Of a stretch of DNA of 64,000 nt, positions 23,824 through 32,112 are shown in pieces; position 1 is the stretch's first letter, and the number at the start of each line of letters is the position of its first letter. Under the pieces are notes generated by a model, which was not told where the DNA came from, ran no database searches, and was given only the letters and a program-made list of their open reading frames with translations. The stretch is from Agromyces rhizosphaerae (GTDB lineage: Bacteria > Actinomycetota > Actinomycetes > Actinomycetales > Microbacteriaceae). The stretch spans positions 1,240,001-1,304,000 of the forward strand of contig NZ_BSDP01000001.1 of NCBI RefSeq assembly GCF_027925245.1, in the 5' to 3' direction. A program made the translations under genes and the position numbers.

Positions 23824-25628
23824 CATCGGGCTCCCCCGGTCGTCACGAGCGAATCGACCAGTGGCCCGCGCGCGGGGCCGTCGTCGAGGATCGCGTCCAG
23901 CAGCGAGCGGGTGTAGGGGTGGGACGGCGCCGTGAGGATGGTGCTCACGGTGCCCTGTTCGACGAAGCGCCCCTGCTGCATGACGGACACGCGGTCGCAG
24001 AGGTCGGCGACCACGCCGAAGTTGTGGGTCACGAGCAGCATCGACAGCTCCCGCTCGCGCTGGAGGTCGCGCAACAGGTCGAGCACCTCCGCCTGCACCG
24101 TCACGTCGAGTGCCGTCGTCGGCTCGTCGGCGATGATCAGTTCGGGATCTGTGGACACCGCACCCGCGATCAGCACCCGTTGCGCCATGCCGCCCGACAC
24201 CTCGAACGGATACGCATCGAACGTGCGGCGCGGATCCGGGATGCCGACGCGATCCAGCAGTTCCAGGGCTCGCGCCGTGGCATCCTTCTTCGACAGCCCG
24301 AGGCCTCGTCGAAGCGGTTCGACGAGCTGGTACCCGATGCGGAACGACGGGTCGAGGTTCGACATCGGTTCCTGGGGGATGTAGCCGATGCGGGTTCCGC
24401 GGATGCGCGAGTAGGTGCGCTCCGGTGCATCCGCCAACTGGATGCCGCCGAAGTCGATGCTGCCCGCGGTGACACGACCCGCCGCGGGCAGCAGACCCAG
24501 CACCGCGAACGCCGTCTGACTCTTGCCCGATCCGGATTCGCCGACGAGGCCGTGGATCTCTCCGCGCCGGATGTCCAGGGACACCCCGTGCACGACCTCG
24601 ATGTCGGCACCCGACACCGGCTGCTCGTACCCGACCCGCAGCTCCCGCACCGACAGGACGACGTCGCGCATCGGCCCAGCCGGAGCGTCGGAGTAGGCGA
24701 TCGCGTCGCCTACGGGAGCGTCGACCACGTCCAGGGTTCGTCGCTGAGAGCGCCGGCGAACGGGCGAGACGCGTTCCAGCGCGTCTCGCATGGCGTTCGC
24801 GAGCAGGGTGAGCGCGACGCAGGTGAGCGCGATGGCGACCGAGGGCCACAGCATGAGCAACGGTTGCTTGTAGATGTTCGCGAAGCCGTCGGACAGCAGC
24901 CCGCCCCAGGTCGGCACGCTCGAGTCGCCGAGCCCGATGAAGTCGAGTCCTGCCTGCACGCCGATCGCGATGCCGGCGACGATGGCCGATTGGATGATGA
25001 TCGGAGCGCGCACGACCGAGAGGATGTGGCGGCCGATGATGCGCGCGTCACCGAGCCCGGAGACCCGTGCGGCGTCCACGTAGAGCTCGTTTCGGACCCC
25101 GACGACCGTGGTGTAGGTCAGGCGGAAGTAGATGGGCGACAGGATGACGCCGAGGACGAGCATCGCGCCGAAGATCGTCGGCCCGAGCACGGAACGAGCC
25201 GCGATGAGCACGACGATGCCCGGCAGGGCCATCACGAGGGATGCGCACCAGGACGAGACCGCATCGAACCAGCCTCGGAAGTACCCCGCGACGAGTCCGG
25301 AGACCACCCCCAGCACCAGCGAGCTGACCACGGCGACGGCCGCGGCCGCAAGGGTGACCTGGGTCGCGACCAGCAGACGCGACAGCACGTCGCGACCTGC
25401 TCCGTCGGCCCCGAGCCAGTGCTCCGGGCTCGGTGACGCCAGGACGAGTTGCAGCGACGCCGTCCCGGGGTCGTAGGGGGCGATCCATGGACCGACGAGC
25501 GCGATCAGGGTGAGGAACGCGAGGAAGCAGATGGCGCCGAGTCCTGCCGGATTCCGCACCAGGCGCCGCCAGAGCGACGCGCTCTCGATGGTGGCCGGGA
25601 TGCTGATGGGGGCTTCGATGGCGGTCAT
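23823..25628 (-). CDS. ABC transporter permease/ATP-binding fusion (DppC-DppD)
   Basis: A 601-residue fusion. Residues about 20-300 are a DppC-type permease with several membrane helices and an EAA-like loop (ELYVDAARVSGLGDARIIGRH). A short linker follows, and from about 325 a DppD ATPase begins, with Walker A GESGSGKSQT, signature VSGGMAQR, Walker B LIIADEPTTALD and the C-terminal HPYTRSLLDAI. The frame is continuous, with no frameshift. Permease/ATPase fusions of this kind are known in actinobacterial dipeptide/oligopeptide/nickel transporters. Its ATG overlaps the DppB stop by 4 bases (ATGA). It imports whatever the binding protein at 26637-28163 captures, possibly a glycoside or peptide conjugate. 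Confidence 0.93.
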   Translation of the reverse strand: MTAIEAPISIPATIESASLWRRLVRNPAGLGAICFLAFLTLIALVGPWIAPYDPGTASLQLVLASPSPEHWLGADGAGRDVLSRLLVATQVTLAAAAVAVVSSLVLGVVSGLVAGYFRGWFDAVSSWCASLVMALPGIVVLIAARSVLGPTIFGAMLVLGVILSPIYFRLTYTTVVGVRNELYVDAARVSGLGDARIIGRHILSVVRAPIIIQSAIVAGIAIGVQAGLDFIGLGDSSVPTWGGLLSDGFANIYKQPLLMLWPSVAIALTCVALTLLANAMRDALERVSPVRRRSQRRTLDVVDAPVGDAIAYSDAPAGPMRDVVLSVRELRVGYEQPVSGADIEVVHGVSLDIRRGEIHGLVGESGSGKSQTAFAVLGLLPAAGRVTAGSIDFGGIQLADAPERTYSRIRGTRIGYIPQEPMSNLDPSFRIGYQLVEPLRRGLGLSKKDATARALELLDRVGIPDPRRTFDAYPFEVSGGMAQRVLIAGAVSTDPELIIADEPTTALDVTVQAEVLDLLRDLQRERELSMLLVTHNFGVVADLCDRVSVMQQGRFVEQGTVSTILTAPSHPYTRSLLDAILDDGPARGPLVDSLVTTGGAR

Positions 25629-26566
25629 GAGAGTCGTACCTTCGGGTTGAGCGCCGCCTGCGCGAGGTCGATGGCGAGATTGACGACGATGACGATGATG
25701 GCGAACACGACGACCACGCCCATCACGACCGGGATGTCGCCGCCGACCCCCGCTGCGACCGTGAGCTGGCCCATGCCCGGGAGCGCGAACACCTGCTCGA
25801 CGATGAGGGAGCCGCCCAGCAGTCCGATGAACTGGAGCGCGAGCACCGCGAGCGCGGGTCCGGCCGCATTGCGCAGCACGTGCCGGTAGACGACGCTCGC
25901 CGGCGAGAGGCCGCGACTGCGCAGCGTTCGGACGTAGTCGCGCGACATCCCGTCGATGACCGCACCGCGTATCTGCTGCGTCACGGCCGCGACCGCACCG
26001 AAGGACAGTGCCAGGATCGGCAGCGTCACGGACGCGAGCCACCCGGAGATCGAGTCCGTGGGCGGAACGTACCCGGTCGCCTTGAACCAGTGCAGGTTGA
26101 TCGCGAATGCGAGCACGAGGTAGAGGGCGATGAGGAACCCGGGAATCGCGAAGCCGAGCACCGTGATGACCTGGATCACGCCGTCGACCCAGCCTCCCTT
26201 CTGCGCCGCGAGGATACCGAGCACGACGGACGCGATCGCCGTCAGCACCGTCGTGCCGATGACCAACGACAGCGTGACCGACAGCCGATCCGCGAGATTC
26301 ACCGAGACGAGCTGGCCGTTGGTCCACGAACGACCGAGGTCGCCCTGGAGCGCGTTGGCGAGCCACTGGAGGTACTGCTGCCACAGGGGCAGGTCGAGTC
26401 CGAGCTCGGCCGTCTTCCTCGCGATCAGCTCCTCCGTGGCCGTCTCGCCGAGGATCCGGCGCGCGATGGTCGCGCTGTCGAGGTAGAGCAGCGTGAACGC
26501 GAGTATCGAGATCGCGAAGAGCAGGATCGCTCCGGCCACGATGCGCCGGACGATGAACATGAGCAC
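25625..26566 (-). CDS. ABC transporter permease (DppB type)
   Basis: A 313-residue inner-membrane permease. FIVRRIVAGAILLFAISILAF-like first helix, then the long periplasmic segment typical of DppB with LGLDLPLWQQYLQWL and GDLGRSW, then five further helices with the EAA loop (IDGMSRDYVRTLRSRGLS). The GTG at 26566 is chosen because AGGAGG lies 8 bases upstream, whereas ATG 26560 would be 14 bases away. Second gene of the transporter unit, separated from the binding-protein gene by a strong stem-loop (26594-26631). Confidence 0.93.
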   Translation of the reverse strand: MLMFIVRRIVAGAILLFAISILAFTLLYLDSATIARRILGETATEELIARKTAELGLDLPLWQQYLQWLANALQGDLGRSWTNGQLVSVNLADRLSVTLSLVIGTTVLTAIASVVLGILAAQKGGWVDGVIQVITVLGFAIPGFLIALYLVLAFAINLHWFKATGYVPPTDSISGWLASVTLPILALSFGAVAAVTQQIRGAVIDGMSRDYVRTLRSRGLSPASVVYRHVLRNAAGPALAVLALQFIGLLGGSLIVEQVFALPGMGQLTVAAGVGGDIPVVMGVVVVFAIIVIVVNLAIDLAQAALNPKVRLS

Positions 26567-26593
26567 GGTTCGCTCCTCCTGTCTGGAGAGGAC

Positions 26594-26631
26594 GGTCTCC
26601 CCGGCCCGCCCTCCGGCGAGTCGGGGAGACC
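26594..26631 (-). terminator. Intercistronic stem-loop after the binding-protein gene
   Basis: GGTCTCCCCG (26594-26603) and CGGGGAGACC (26622-26631) are perfect 10-bp arms; a small inner CGCC/GGCG stem lies within the loop. It begins 6 bases after the stop of the binding-protein gene. Such structures commonly lower downstream expression or stabilise the binding-protein mRNA. Confidence 0.6.
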
Positions 26632-26636
26632 CGAGG

Positions 26637-28163
26637 TCAGGACTTCGGCTGGATGTCGTAGATGGCGGGGAAGATGTTCGTCGGGAGCATCTCCACCGTC
26701 GTCTCGGGATCCGTCGCAAAGCTGCCCTGCACGCGGTAGAAGGGCGCGAACCACGCGTGCTCGACGAGCCACTCGTTCAGCTCGCCGGTCGCCTCCTGCG
26801 CGACCGACTCATCGCCGAACTGGATCTGCTCGATCAGCTCGTCGACGCGCGGGTCCTGCGACCGGAGCGGGTTGAACGCAGCGGTCGGCGCGATCATGTA
26901 GTTGATCAGCTGCCAGTCCGGGTTCTGCTCCAGCGACATGAAGACACCCGGGTACTTGGGAGCGAGCATGTCCGCGATCGCCTGGTCGATTCCCGTGTCC
27001 ACGTACGACACCCGGATGCCGACGTCCTCGAGCTGCTGCCCGATCAGCGCGAAGGTGCTCGCACCGAGCATCGAGATGGACATCGATTCCATCTCGAACC
27101 CGTCGGGGTAGCCCGCCTCCGCGAGGAGCTGCTTCGCGCGCTCCGGGTCGTAGGTGTAGTAGTCGTCCAGGCCGTCGTCGTACCCGACCGACGAGGCCGG
27201 GAACATCTGCGTCGTCACGGTGCCGAGGCCGCCCTGAAGCGTCTCGAGCATCGCGTCCCGGTCGATCGCGAAGTTGATCGCCTGACGCACCTTCACGTTG
27301 CCGAGGGCGGGATTCATCTCCCCGTCGCGATCGAACAGCAGGAGGCCCTGCACGTCCAGCTCCGTCGACTCGATCGTCCAGCCCGCGGCTTCGACCTCCG
27401 CCACGTCGTCGTTCGTCACCAGCTTGACGCCGTTCGCCTCGCCCGCCTTGAGCGCGTTGAGCGCAGCGGTCGGGTCCGTGATGACGTTGATGACGAGCTC
27501 GTCGTAGTGCTGGACCTCGGGGTTCCAGTACTCCGCGTTCTTCGTGTACACGTACGTGGTGCCCGTCACGGTGGCATCCGTGTCGAGCACGTACGGCCCC
27601 GAGCCGACGGGCGTCGTCGCGACCTCGGGGCTGTCGAGCGAGTCCGCGCTGCCGACGAGGCCGGCATCCCGGGTGAGATAGCTCAGCAGCGCGGGGTCGG
27701 GCGCCTCGAGCGCGATGGCGACGGTTGCGTCGTCGAGCGCCTCGAAGCCCTCGACGGCCGCGAACTGGCCGGCGTTCGGGGACGTGCCGTCCTTGTACCG
27801 CTGGAGGTTCTTCACCACGACGTCCGCGGTCAGGTCGGACCCGTCGGTGAACGTCACGTCGTCGCGCAGCGACAGCGTGAGCACGGTGTTGTCCTCGTTG
27901 TACTCCCATCCGGTCGCGAGCCACGGCTCGATGGTGCCCGCTGGGGTCGCGAGCAGCAGCGTGTCGAACACCGACTGGTAGAAGGGCGATGAGTTGCCCC
28001 ACGATGCCCCTGCAGGGTCCATCGTGTCCGGGGCGGTGAAGCCGACGAGGGTGAGCGTGCCGCCGGACTCGTCGGTGGAGGCGGATTCGCTCGCTGCGGC
28101 ACATCCGGTGAGGGCGAGCGCGGCGATCATGAGCGCGGCCGTTGTGGTCTTCCAGCGGGTCAA
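26637..28163 (-). CDS. ABC transporter substrate-binding lipoprotein (DppA/family 5)
   Basis: A 508-residue family 5 extracellular binding protein. The signal region ends in the lipobox LTGC (Cys21), so it is probably membrane-anchored after export. Family features include FTAPDTMDPAG, the LATGWEYNEDNTVLTLSLR strand-loop, VGSGPYVL, and VRQAINFAIDRDAML in the conserved middle. Translation probably starts at TTG 28163, preceded by GGGAAGGGA with about six bases spacing; no better start exists. First gene of the leftward transporter-GH3-hydrolase unit. An AT-rich dyad about 80 bases upstream (28234-28253) matches those near the GntR regulator. Confidence 0.93.
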   Translation of the reverse strand: MTRWKTTTAALMIAALALTGCAAASESASTDESGGTLTLVGFTAPDTMDPAGASWGNSSPFYQSVFDTLLLATPAGTIEPWLATGWEYNEDNTVLTLSLRDDVTFTDGSDLTADVVVKNLQRYKDGTSPNAGQFAAVEGFEALDDATVAIALEAPDPALLSYLTRDAGLVGSADSLDSPEVATTPVGSGPYVLDTDATVTGTTYVYTKNAEYWNPEVQHYDELVINVITDPTAALNALKAGEANGVKLVTNDDVAEVEAAGWTIESTELDVQGLLLFDRDGEMNPALGNVKVRQAINFAIDRDAMLETLQGGLGTVTTQMFPASSVGYDDGLDDYYTYDPERAKQLLAEAGYPDGFEMESMSISMLGASTFALIGQQLEDVGIRVSYVDTGIDQAIADMLAPKYPGVFMSLEQNPDWQLINYMIAPTAAFNPLRSQDPRVDELIEQIQFGDESVAQEATGELNEWLVEHAWFAPFYRVQGSFATDPETTVEMLPTNIFPAIYDIQPKS

Positions 28164-28233
28164 CGTTGATCCCTTCCCATAGTCGCGATACGCCGTCGTA
28201 TCGCTGTGGGGGAAAACCTAGCACGGTTCCGTA

Positions 28234-28253
28234 TATTCGCTAGAATATATTCC
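28234..28253. promoter_or_regulatory. AT-rich dyad, putative GntR operator (site C)
   Basis: TATTCGCTAGAATATATTCC contains the 10-bp palindrome GAATATATTC (28243-28252), identical to the core at 5510-5519 and alike over 16 of 19 bases to site B (4665-4683). It lies upstream of the ABC transporter operon, 23 kb from the regulator gene. Probably the promoter/operator of the transporter unit. Confidence 0.6.
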
Positions 28254-28308
28254 ACACGATATAGCTTCACTGGACGCGCGTCGTCAGGGGCAACGACCCG
28301 TCAGGAGG

Positions 28309-29418
28309 TCACGACCGGACGTCGATCCGCAGGATGCGATCGTCGCCGTCGCGCGGCGAGCCGCGCCCGTCGGTGTTGTTGGTGAGCACCCAGAGCGAGC
28401 CGTCGGGTGCGGCGACGGCGTCGCGCAGGCGTCCGTACTCGCCGGCCAACAGGTCCTCGTGCTGCGTCGGGTCGGCGACCGGGACCGCCCGCAGCACCTG
28501 CCCGCGCAGGTTCGCGAGGAAGAGCGTCTCGTCGACGATCGCGATGCCGCTCGGGCTCGCCTCGTCGGGGTTCCACTGCTGCACGGGGTCGATGAACCCG
28601 TCGCCGCCGCCAATGCCCTCGACCTCGGGCCAGCCGTAGTTGCCGCCGGGCTCGATCACGTTCAGCTCGTCCCACGTGTTCTGCCCGAACTCCGAGGCGA
28701 ACATCGTGCCGTCGTCGGCCCAGGCGATGCCCTGCACGTTGCGGTGGCCGTAGCTGTAGACGAGCGAGCCGTCGAAGGGGTTGTCATCGGGCGCGTCGCC
28801 GTCAGGTGTCATCCGCAGGATCTTGCCGGCGAGCGAGGCGAGGTCCTGGGACGCCGGGCGGTCGCCCGCGTCACCGGTCGTGGCGTAGAGCATGCCGTCG
28901 GGCCCGAACGCGATGCGGCCGCCGTCGTGGAAGTTCGCGTCGGGGATGCCGTCGAGGATCGTCTGCGGCGAGCCCAGTGCGAGGCCGCCGGGTTCACCGC
29001 GCAGCACGAAGCGCTGGATGCGGTTGCCGCCGGGCGTGGTCGAGTACGCGTAGAGGCGGTCGGCGTCGTCGACGGCGAGGCCGAGCAGGCCGGCCTCGCC
29101 ATCCGAGCGGATGCCGGCGACCGCGCCGACCTCGCGCGCCTCGCCGGTCTCGGACAACTCGAGGATGCGACCGGTGTCGCGCTCGCTCACGAGCGGCGTG
29201 CCGTCGGCGCGGAACGCGACCGACCAGGGGGCGGCGAGTCCGGTGGCGAAGTCGGTCGGGGCTCCGAGCGACGGGACCGGCGCGAGTCCGCCGTCGGCGG
29301 CGGTCGGGGCGACGGCATCGGGCGTCGCCCCCTCGGAGCATCCGACCAGTGCACCTGCGACCGCGACGGCCAGGGCGAGGCGGATGCCCCGTGCGGCGGT
29401 ACCCCTCAGCGATGCCAT
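28309..29418 (-). CDS. PQQ-dependent sugar dehydrogenase-like lipoprotein (GSDH family)
   Basis: A 369-residue secreted lipoprotein: signal region ending GALVGC (Cys27), then a six-bladed beta-propeller of the glucose/sorbosone dehydrogenase family. Recognisable elements are LAAPWSVAFRADG, GLLGLAVDDADRLYAY, DANFHDGGRIAFGPDGMLYATTGDAGD and YGHRNVQGIAWA, which hold the PQQ and calcium-binding His/Asp positions seen in soluble aldose dehydrogenases. It probably oxidises sugars outside the membrane, but many actinobacterial members have no tested activity. It stands alone between the transporter unit and tRNA-Ser. Confidence 0.87.
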   Translation of the reverse strand: MASLRGTAARGIRLALAVAVAGALVGCSEGATPDAVAPTAADGGLAPVPSLGAPTDFATGLAAPWSVAFRADGTPLVSERDTGRILELSETGEAREVGAVAGIRSDGEAGLLGLAVDDADRLYAYSTTPGGNRIQRFVLRGEPGGLALGSPQTILDGIPDANFHDGGRIAFGPDGMLYATTGDAGDRPASQDLASLAGKILRMTPDGDAPDDNPFDGSLVYSYGHRNVQGIAWADDGTMFASEFGQNTWDELNVIEPGGNYGWPEVEGIGGGDGFIDPVQQWNPDEASPSGIAIVDETLFLANLRGQVLRAVPVADPTQHEDLLAGEYGRLRDAVAAPDGSLWVLTNNTDGRGSPRDGDDRILRIDVRS

Positions 29419-29445
29419 GCACCCATCCTCCGGCCCGGAGACGAC

Positions 29446-29470
29446 GAAACCCCTCGCGAAGAGGGGTTTC
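29446..29470 (-). terminator. Terminator hairpin downstream of tRNA-Ser(GCU)
   Basis: GAAACCCCTC (29446-29455) and GAGGGGTTTC (29461-29470) form a perfect 10-bp stem with a 5-base loop, seven bases beyond the 3' end of the leftward tRNA-Ser gene. On that strand the stem ends in GGGGTTTC, as in intrinsic terminators. Confidence 0.75.
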
Positions 29471-29477
29471 GGTGAGC

Positions 29478-29565
29478 GGAGACGGCGGGATTTGAACCCG
29501 CGGTCCCCTTACGGGGACTCCACCTTAGCAGGGTGGTGCACTCGACCGGACTATGCGACGTCTCC
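29478..29565 (-). tRNA. tRNA-Ser (anticodon GCU)
   Basis: Read on the minus strand: acceptor GGAGACG pairs with CGTCTCC; the anticodon stem-loop is CCACC-CTGCTAA-GGTGG, giving anticodon GCU for AGC/AGU; a long variable arm (GTCCCC..GGGGAC) marks a class II serine tRNA; the T arm is GCGGGTTCAAATCCCGC. Length is 88 bases without the CCA end. A terminator hairpin follows directly. Confidence 0.97.
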
Positions 29566-29654
29566 TCGTGCGACGCTCGCGCGACGCACGCCTGACATCA
29601 TAACCGCACATGCCCCCGAGCGACGATTCGAGGCCGGGAGCGGGCGGGCGGATG

Positions 29655-30971
29655 CTACTGGTCGGCGAGCGTGCGGCCCGCGGAGCAACGGGTGTCGGCC
29701 GCCGTCTGGCCGTAGACGTCGCTCGGCAGCGCCTCTGCGGTGGGCTCGGGCGAGGCGGTCGCGGTCTCGCCACCGGCATCCGCCGTCGACTCGGGCGCCG
29801 TGGTCTCGGCCGGCTCCTCGGTGGCCTCGGCGCTGGGCGAGGGCGATGCGGTCTCGTCCTTCTCCGAGGCGAAGCTCGCCTCGTTCTGGTCCTCGTCGAA
29901 CGAGACCGGCCGGTCCTCCTGCAGCGCGAGGTTCACGACCTCGGCCGACGCGGTGGGCACGACGGCGCCCCCGTTCGCCGTGTACCCGGTCGGGTACTGG
30001 ATGAACGCGAGCTGGGCGAGGTCGATGTCCTTCATCGCCTTGGCGATCGAGACCATGCGCACCGGGTCGGTGAGGCTGCTCGAGAGCTGCATGTTCGCCA
30101 GCGCCGCCTTCGCGATGCTGAACAGCTTCACCGGGTCGGTGAACGTGCCGTCGCTCTGCAGCGTGCGCGCGAGCGCGGAGAGGAAGACCTGCTGGTTCGA
30201 GATGCGGCCGAGGTCGCTGCCGTCGCCGACGCCGTGGCGGGTGCGGAGGAACTGCAGCGCGGGGATGCCCTCGAGGGTGTGCATGCCCGCGTCGAGGAAC
30301 GTGCCCGTGTAGAGGTCCTCGATGGGCTCGGCCACGCAGACCTCCACGCCGCCGACGGCCTTGGAGAGCGCGGCGACGCCGAGGAACTGCACGACGCCCG
30401 CGAACGGGATCGTGACGCCGGTGAGGTTCTCGACGGTGCTCACGACGCAGGCCATGCCGCCGTACGCGAGCGCGGTGTTGATCTTGACGCCGTACTGGTC
30501 CCAGAGGTCGGCACCGGTCTCCGGGTCCTTGCAGCCGACCAGGTCGACGAGCATGTCGCGCGGGAAGCTGATCACCGAGGCGTGCGTGTGGTCCTCGGAG
30601 ATGTGCAGCAGCATCGTCACGTCGTTGAGGACGGCCGTCTCCTGGGTCGGGTCGCCGAAGCCGTTGCCCTGGCCCTCGCGGCTGTCGCTGCCGACGAGCA
30701 GGAAGTTCACGCCGCCGTCGATCGCGCCCACGTCGGGCACGCCCTCGAGCACCTCCTCGTTGCCGAGGGTCACCGACGGCTGCACCGTGTCGGCCAGGTC
30801 CCACGCCGCGTACGCCGCGACGGAGACACCGCTGACGAGCAGCACCGCGAGCGTCGAGGCGGTGACCTTGGCCAGCGTGCGCCAGGCGCTCGACTTCTTC
30901 AGGCGGCCGTGCCGGGCGACGGTGGGGTGCTTCGCGGCTCGACGCGAGCTGTGGCGGATCTCCTCGTTCAC
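29655..30971 (-). CDS. LCP-family (LytR-CpsA-Psr) cell-wall glycopolymer ligase
   Basis: A 438-residue membrane protein: a short cytoplasmic N terminus, one membrane helix (about 32-55, ASTLAVLLVSGVSVAAYAAW) and an external LCP domain. LCP hallmarks are NFLLVGSDSREGQG, SVISFPRDMLVDL (arginine binding the polyprenyl pyrophosphate), INTALAYGG and FLRTRHGVGDGSDLGRISNQQ. It attaches teichoic-acid-like or arabinogalactan-like polymers to peptidoglycan. The C-terminal 100 residues are Glu/Ala/Ser/Thr/Pro-rich and probably unstructured. GTG 30971 has AAGGAG upstream; a longer frame would run into the tRNA gene. It lies between two tRNA-Ser genes. Confidence 0.93.
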   Translation of the reverse strand: MNEEIRHSSRRAAKHPTVARHGRLKKSSAWRTLAKVTASTLAVLLVSGVSVAAYAAWDLADTVQPSVTLGNEEVLEGVPDVGAIDGGVNFLLVGSDSREGQGNGFGDPTQETAVLNDVTMLLHISEDHTHASVISFPRDMLVDLVGCKDPETGADLWDQYGVKINTALAYGGMACVVSTVENLTGVTIPFAGVVQFLGVAALSKAVGGVEVCVAEPIEDLYTGTFLDAGMHTLEGIPALQFLRTRHGVGDGSDLGRISNQQVFLSALARTLQSDGTFTDPVKLFSIAKAALANMQLSSSLTDPVRMVSIAKAMKDIDLAQLAFIQYPTGYTANGGAVVPTASAEVVNLALQEDRPVSFDEDQNEASFASEKDETASPSPSAEATEEPAETTAPESTADAGGETATASPEPTAEALPSDVYGQTAADTRCSAGRTLADQ

Positions 30972-31017
30972 TCGGCTCCTTCCCGGTCTCCTGGTCGTGT
31001 CGTGGTCTTCGGTTGGC

Positions 31018-31101
31018 GGAGGGCGTGGGATTCGAACCCACGAGGCATTGCTGCCCACTGGTTTTCAAGACCAGCTCCATCGGCCGCTCGGACAGCCCTC
31101 C
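31018..31101 (-). tRNA. tRNA-Ser (anticodon UGA)
   Basis: Minus strand: acceptor GGAGGGC pairs with GCCCTCC; the anticodon arm CTGGT-CTTGAAA-ACCAG gives anticodon UGA for UCA/UCG codons; the long variable arm and the T arm GTGGGTTCGAATCCCAC are clear. The 200 bases between it and the HAD gene at 31303 hold no gene that I can support, only its presumed promoter region. Confidence 0.97.
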
Positions 31102-31302
31102 CGGCCGGGCACGCTGACGCGGCCGTACTCGACGGCATCCTCGCTCCCGAACTGGCCCGATTCTACTCGAACGCAGGTTGCGAGCCTGCCAGCGTCCACT
31201 GGGAGACCCCTGAACCGGGGCTGTGCGCGGGCAGTCGACGGATGCCGCGGGCGGCATGCCCGAGCCGGGCCGTCGCCGCGCGTGCCCCCGCCCGAATGGG
31301 TC

Positions 31303-32103
31303 TCAGGGCAGCGAGTCGAGCGCCTGGACGACCCCGTCGTGGTCGATGTCGCCCGTCACCTCGGTGGCGGCCGCCTTGACCTCGTCGGGCGCCTGCCCCA
31401 TCGCGACCGCGCGGCCCGCGCGAGCCGCCCACTCGAACATCTCGATGTCGTTGCGGCCGTCGCCCACCGCGAGCACGCGGTCGGCAGGCACCCCGAGCCA
31501 CTCGCGCACGCGCTCGAGCGCGGTGGCCTTGTTCACGCCCTCCGGCGCGATGTCGAGCCACGCCGTCCAGCCGATGGCGTAGCTCACCTGGTGCAGGCCC
31601 ATCTGCTCCACGATCGCGAGGAACTCGTCGAGCTCGTGCCCGGGCGAGATGACCACGACGCGGGTGGCGGGCGTGTGCAGCAGGTCGTCGAAGTCGACCT
31701 CGTGCGCGTCCTCGAGGTCCCAGTCGTCCATGCCCGCGGTGTAGAGGCGGTAGCCGGTCGGGTCCTCGACCATGAAGCTGCCCTGCGGGAGGTACTCGCG
31801 GATGCGGCGCAGCACGTCGGCCGGATCGAACGTCTCGATGTGCTCGCGGCGGTAGCCGCCGCCGGGTTCGCCGTCGCGCTTCAGCACCAGCGCGCCGTTC
31901 GCGCAGACCACGTACTCGGGCTCGATGCCGAGGCGCTCGAGGATCGGCCGCGTGTGCTTCCAGGAGCGTCCCGTGGCGAGCGTCACGAGGTGCCCCGCGT
32001 CGCGGGCGACCTGCACGGCCTCGACGACGGCGAGGTCGAGCGTGCCGTCCTCGTGCAGCACGGTGCCGTCGACGTCGAGCGCGACGAACCAGGGCGACGT
32101 CAT
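31303..32103 (-). CDS. HAD-superfamily phosphatase, Cof type
   Basis: A 266-residue HAD hydrolase of the Cof/YbiV group. Motif I is LDVDGTVL (Asp9 nucleophile, Asp11), motif II LATGRSW, and motif III/IV KATALERVREWLG with VGDGRNDIEMFE; a C2-type cap lies between. These enzymes dephosphorylate sugar phosphates or cofactors such as FMN and PLP; the specific substrate is unknown. It starts nine bases after the serS stop and is probably cotranscribed with serS. Confidence 0.92.
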   Translation of the reverse strand: MTSPWFVALDVDGTVLHEDGTLDLAVVEAVQVARDAGHLVTLATGRSWKHTRPILERLGIEPEYVVCANGALVLKRDGEPGGGYRREHIETFDPADVLRRIREYLPQGSFMVEDPTGYRLYTAGMDDWDLEDAHEVDFDDLLHTPATRVVVISPGHELDEFLAIVEQMGLHQVSYAIGWTAWLDIAPEGVNKATALERVREWLGVPADRVLAVGDGRNDIEMFEWAARAGRAVAMGQAPDEVKAAATEVTGDIDHDGVVQALDSLP

Positions 32104-32112
32104 CGGCGAGGC

